Shown here: one piece after another, positions 54,603 to 61,100 of the stretch | How positions within the stretch are numbered: the stretch's first letter is position 1 | How the letters are laid out: each line of letters starts with the position of its first letter | From: Sipunculus nudus | Lineage: Eukaryota > Annelida > Sipuncula > Golfingiida > Sipunculidae | Direction: 5' to 3' | NCBI GenBank assembly: GCA_026874595.1 | Contig: CM049313.1 | Span: 68,132,659 to 68,196,658, forward strand | DNA length: 64,000 nt | The notes under the pieces: generated by a model | What the model was told of the DNA's origin: nothing | Databases searched by the model: none | What the model saw: the letters and a program-made list of their open reading frames with translations, nothing else | Program-made: the position numbers and the translations under genes

Positions 54603-57600
54603 ATGAAATTTAAACATCATGAAATGACCATTTATTAAAGGATTCATAGATGGTTTTCTAGTTTATCTTAAAAGCTTGTTCCATATAATGATCTTCTGAA
54701 AGTTATAATGTTTTAAATCTGAAGAATATTTTAAATTTTGTGTACTTTTCATTATTTGTTGATCTGTTCCTTTTCTTTTTCTAATTGTGGTCTTAATGCA
54801 CATAATATTAATATGTTGTTAAAGGTAAACCTTTTTAGAGAGTTTATAAATCAGTAAAATGTCTGATCTTCAGATCTGGAACATGGGGAGTATTCGATGC
54901 TCAGCAACACTTGGGTCCTTCAAACCAGGTAATATCACACAGTACCTGTTAAAGGGACCTATTTACATGTGAGGTGTGTTATAAATACATGCAGTTCAGT
55001 GTGTTATCCTTGAAATAATTTGGAATCTACCAATTTTCAAATGGAAATCAGCTAAAACCATGTGTAATCAGTGTTGCTCAATAAAATTTTTTTTTCCTAG
55101 CATAAAACCAGTGTTTCTTCTGTTATGTAGTCTCCTTATTAGGGTGTTCAGGATAGGACCTTGAACATGTTGGAGTAAAGAAATCCACAGTTATTTTTTA
55201 TTAATATACATAATCATTATAATCATAACAGTTGAAGTTGACATAGTTTGTCCATGTGCTGGAATGTGTAGCTCGGAAATGTTTGTATTCAGCCAAAATG
55301 AACTAATAGTTTTAGATAATATACATATTATTGCAAATTATTTGTAAGATTTTATGTAAAGGAATCAGTTTCAAGTGTTCTAGTTTCTCAGATGGATCAG
55401 AGAGAAATTTACCACTTGTGATACTTCTTTTTTAAAGATCATGATCTTATACAGTCTTAAAATTGGGAATCTTCAAAAATATACAGAATGGCTTGAAAGA
55501 ATCATTTTATAAATAAGTTGTAACATAAGTTCTTTATGTACCGTATTTATTCTAATTTGGCGACCACTTAAAAATAATTAATTTTCTCAGAGGTCGGGAC
55601 AATAGAGGATATTTGAAAATTATCTTCCTGCAGAATTTGCGGTGGTTGAGATTTAAGAGGCACGCGGTTTAATAACATTCCCTAGAGCCGCAGAGCCGCT
55701 CTGACACTCGAGCGGTCATATGAATTGAGTGATAATTTGGTCGTTTATAAGTTTGTTTTGTTAGCTCAACAGTATTTCCTACAAACTGGCTTCCAACCGT
55801 CACATGAATTACACAGTGTCTGCAAATGATTAATAAAACTGAGCTCAATCACTTTACAAAATGATCACTACTTCGCGTATAGGTACGATGACATAGACAG
55901 CAACTCATGCAACTACCAGTTGTTTCAAGTTAACCCACCAGGCGGCGATATAAAGGGACAAGCAGCTGCACCAAGATGGAAGAAGACTTTATAAAAAATA
56001 ACTGCCAATTATAAGATAAATTTTATTTGTATAATATGTAATAAATACAGGAAAGTAAAGGCACGTTAAAATATGTACGACCGGAAATGGTCCTAGCTGG
56101 CGTGCCCTCAATCGGGCAATGTTTTCTATACGCGGTCACCCATCCAAAAACTAACCGGGCTCGTTTAAACTAAACTAAGATGACAGGTCCAACTGTGTCA
56201 CAGTTGTTCCACCACGCGTGCTTCCCTGCATATGGTAAATATTATTGCTAATTATCCCACGTGAATCGCACACGAGACGCGTGCGTACCAGGAATGGTAC
56301 ACGAGTTTGCTTCGTCACAGACACCCATTTGGAACTTGAACGCTTTTATCATGTTTATATATTATGAAAAACGCATCTTTGTATCTTCAAAAATTTTATT
56401 GCAAACAAGTTTGATGTGGATGCTCAGTGTAATAAGAATCTAGTCAGATACAAACTGCGGTGCCGTTGAGAGACGGAGGCATTACACCTTAACATCGTCG
56501 ACAAAAAACATTGTCGGCAGTCGTGAAATTAGAGTCATTTTAGAAATTATGCTTTCAAAATATTTTTTTGGGGTCGAGAAATAAGAGGGATCGCCAAATT
56601 GGAATAAATACGGTAACATTGCTCATGTTAAAATACTAGACCTTACTCTAGCAGGTTCCATCACCCCTGTCCACCTGATTTTTTTTTGTGATTATCTCCA
56701 CACAAGACAAACTTGCCAAACAAAACTTACACATATGGTAGAAAGAGGAAAATGCCTATACCTGCTAACAATATAAATATTATTCCCTTTACCTGGCCTT
56801 GTTAATATGGTTCATATATATCCGTGGTTCATGGTGTCCCTAAAAAGTGACCATTGTTGTGGATATAAAGTAATGTGACATAACAGTGAAACCCGTGCAT
56901 TAGGAGAATACAAGTCTCACTGTTAACAGAGGTCAGCATCTCTTAGTTATTTGTCCCATGAAAATGGGTGCTTCTTTTACATGCCACATCTATTATGATT
57001 TCATCACTGCTCCCTGTCATATTCATTTCATAGATATGTGGCAAGATGTCACTACAGAATAGACTAGTTACTCATAAAAAGTTTAAAATGTTTACAGAAA
57101 AAAATGGCATAACCTAGGTCATTATTTCCATAATAGTTAATAACCCATTTTCCTATTTCTGTCTTAGGGACAAAAGATTTTGGCATCCATCTCCTCCCTA
57201 AAAAATAATTGCAAAAAAAACAGGTGGACAGGGTTTGTTGAATGGACTAAAGTAATGGACTATATTTTTTGTATAACCAGTGCATTTATAACCTTGAATA
57301 TGTAATCACTTTTACCTTTTTATTAGTTGATGGCACTGCCTGTTTAGGGAGGATTGACTTGACTGTTAAGAATGTTACTTTGAAGCCTGTCACTGTTTAG
57401 GTTTTTTAATTCAAGGGTGTTGACTAATCCTCAACTCATAACAATTACTTTTAGGCATTTTGGGCACTTTTGCTACTAAATCCTAGTCTGACACTTTTTC
57501 AGAGTTTGTCTTTATTACCTTTACATATGTGTAGGGTTCTTTTTCTCAAAGTTCTGTATAGAGTGACACAGAAGGTTGTCCCCACTGATTTGTAAACTAC

Positions 57601-58140
57601 ACTTGCATCTCAATGGAGATACACCACATAGGACTTAGCCATCAGTCACATAACCCATAGAAGACATGCTTTTTATACAGTCATAATTGTAAGTGTATTA
57701 GAATTTTGCACAAGTGCTGGATGTTAGAAAGTAAAAATTGCATTAGGTGATTGGTCGTTTTATTTTATGTGAGACCTTACTTGTAAGCAGTGGGTAGTTG
57801 TCAAAATGACGAACATTGGTTACTCCTCCAATTTTTTTTTAGCCCAGTTTTTTTTCGGTATGGCTTCTGCTGCCACTCAAATTGTCATTGGTTACTTTTT
57901 TTCATTTGAGGGGTAAAAATAAAAGTAGTTGCATTCTATTACCATTTCATACATGTATATAGTACCATAAATAGATATTCTTACTGACACAATTAAGTGG
58001 AATTGTCCAGATAACAAAAGTAAAAATGTTTTCTGAGGTTTTCAGGTAGCCATTTCATTTTTCATCTGTTTTATCTTTTGGCACCCAATTCAGAGTCAGG
58101 AGATCAAAGTTGTTTAGAGAATATACAAAAAACTTTATTT

Positions 58141-58172
<32 letters not shown>

Positions 58173-61100
58173 TTAAACACGAAAAAGGTCCTCTGCCTTA
58201 TACTACAGTATGGACTCAAATATTCTACCAATCAGAGCAGACCAGACCATTCACTGCAAGGATAGAAATTTATGATTGATTACACCTATGCATATTAATC
58301 AGACCCTGCGACCTTCCCTTTTTTGGTTGCTGTGCTTCATGATCATTTGAACTGTTTCTATTTACAGTGGCCTCTCTGGTTGGTCAGTCTCCAAAGAATT
58401 ATAATGAATTACCTGAGCAGGTGAGTTACTCTTGCAGTGTGTGTCCTTATATGACCAACACTTAAACTTTTTTACAGTGATGCTCTTTGTTTAGGAAAGG
58501 GATAAATTTCAAAATAGTACACATTCATCTTATGTATACTACTATAAGGGGCCCAAGGACCTAGTGCTCACCTGTAAACACTTTATATGACTACTAAAAG
58601 AAGCATAAATCAGATTTCACACATTAAGAAGCTGGAAATTTACTTATTTATTCTTACATTTTAACATTTGGAGATTTATTGTTGTAAAAATCTTTGTACC
58701 AGGTTTCAATCATCTGCCATTCTCAGCACTTGCAATTTCACCATGACTGTTATAACCAATATGGTCACTAGCCATTAAACTATGTGTGAAATATTCATAT
58801 ATAATTTTGTCTTATATTTGCAATTTACACCAGAACAGATTCACAGGCAAATATAAAACAAATAGAATCCATTATTAAAAATGAACCCATGTTCTAGCAG
58901 GGTTTATAATGGTGGTAACTTCAAATTCAGGATTTTAACAGCTTGTTTGATGTCCTGGCCTTTTCAATGTGTTTGCCTATGGATGAGCATTGATGCAGAT
59001 ATTTTGCCCCGTTCTGTCCTCATAGACAAGGACCAGGGGGACCTTAACATCAGAAATCTCACACCTTTTTCTTCATACCTTTCTTCAGGTGTTAAGGTAA
59101 TTTTTAAAGGGAAAATGCTTTAATTAGGAAATGTTAATTTTATCGAACAAAAAGGGAACTGGTCAGTTGTATAAATTTGTCAAGTCCACTGGATGTTTGG
59201 TTATATAGCTTTACTGTAGAAATAGATCAAAATGAATATTGTTGAATTGAATGTTCATTTAGAAAATTGCAGAAAAATAAAGGAAACTCCTTTTTTAATG
59301 TTAGTAATCCTATGATTTACATTACAAAATCTTAAGTAAATATTCTTGGCAGTTGCTGTGAATTTTTAGCTCAGCTGACTGTAAGTCATCTGAGCTATAG
59401 CGATCACCCTTTGTCCGTCGTCTGTCTTGCCGTCCATCTGTCCGTCCGTCTGTCCGTTAACCTGGCACAAATCGTAACCACTGAACCTCGAATTTTGTAA
59501 TTTGACATTCTGAGAGGTCCATGAAAAATCTCCTTGGAAACCAGAAATGAGGTCTCTGTTACCCATATCCTTTGAGCTATGGGGCCCCAAAGTACCCCCC
59601 CTGAATAGTAAAAAATTTCATACAAAAACTTCTATATCTCATTAACTACATCACTGATGGTCATGATTTTTGGCGTATATACTGATCATGAGATGTTCCA
59701 TCAGTTCCTGCAGACTGGTGGCGCCACCTATATTTTTGGATTTTTTACAAATTATTTTCTCTATTTTTGAGACCTTTAAAAATGTGAACATCTGTTAACA
59801 GGGCACAAATCATAAAGACTGGACCTAGAATCTTTATTCTTGACACAATGTGAGACCTATGAAAAGTCTCCATGGAAACCTGAAATTAGGTCTCTGTTAC
59901 CCATATCTTTCAAGCTATGGGGCCCCAAAATACCCCCCAAGAATAGTAAAAAATTTCATACAAAAACTTCAATATCCCATTAACTACATCACTGATGGTC
60001 ATGATTTTTGGAATACATGTTGATCATGAGATGTTCCATCAGTTCCTGCAGACTGGTAACGCCACCTGTATTTTTCGATTTTTTACGAATTTTTTTCTCT
60101 ATTTTTGAGACCTTTAAAAATGTGACCATCTGTTAACAGGGCACAAATCGTTAAGACTGGACCTAGAATCTTCATTCTTGACACAGTGAGAGACCTATGA
60201 AAAGTCTCCATGGAAACCAGAAATAAGGTCTCTGTTACCCATATCCTTTGAGCTGTTGGGCTTCTAATAACACCCCCCCCCCCCCCAGAATAATGGAAAA
60301 TTTCATAAAAAAAACTGCAACATCTCAATAACTACAACACTGATGGTCATGATTTGTGGCATACATATTGATCAAAAGGTGTTCCATCAGTTCCTGCAGA
60401 CTGGTGGCACCACTTGTATTTTTTCAAATTTTTACCATTTTTTTTTCTCTATTTTTGAGAACTTTAAGGATGCAGTTATCTGTCAACAGGGCACAAATTG
60501 TAACGACTGGACCTAGAATCTTCATTCTTGACACACAGGGAGACCCATGAAAAGTCTCCATGGAAACCTGAAATTAGGTCTCTGTTACCCATATCCTTTA
60601 AGCTGTATGGCTCAAAATACCCCCCAGAATAATGAAAAATTTGATACAAAAAACTGCAGTATCTCAATAACTACAACACTGATGTTCATTGTTTTTGGCA
60701 TACATATTGATCATGAGATGTTCCATCAGTTCCGGCAGACTGGGTGCGCCACCTATTTTTTTTCAAATTTTTATGAATTTTTTTCTCTATTTTTTTAGAC
60801 CTTTAAAGATGTTGTTATCTGTCAACAGGGTACAAATTGTAACAACTGGACCGAGATTCTTCATTCTTGTAATGCAAGGAGGCCCATGAAAAGTGTCTGT
60901 GGAAACCTGAAATTAGGTCTCTGTTTCACATATCCTTCAAGCTATTAGACTCCGAAGTATCCCTCAGAATAATGGAAAATTTGATACTAAAGATGAAGTA
61001 TCTAAACAACTAATGCAGAGATCACCATGGTTCTTTGCATGGATATTGATTATGGAGTGTTTCATCAGTTTCTGCCGACTGGTGGTGCCACCTATATTTT

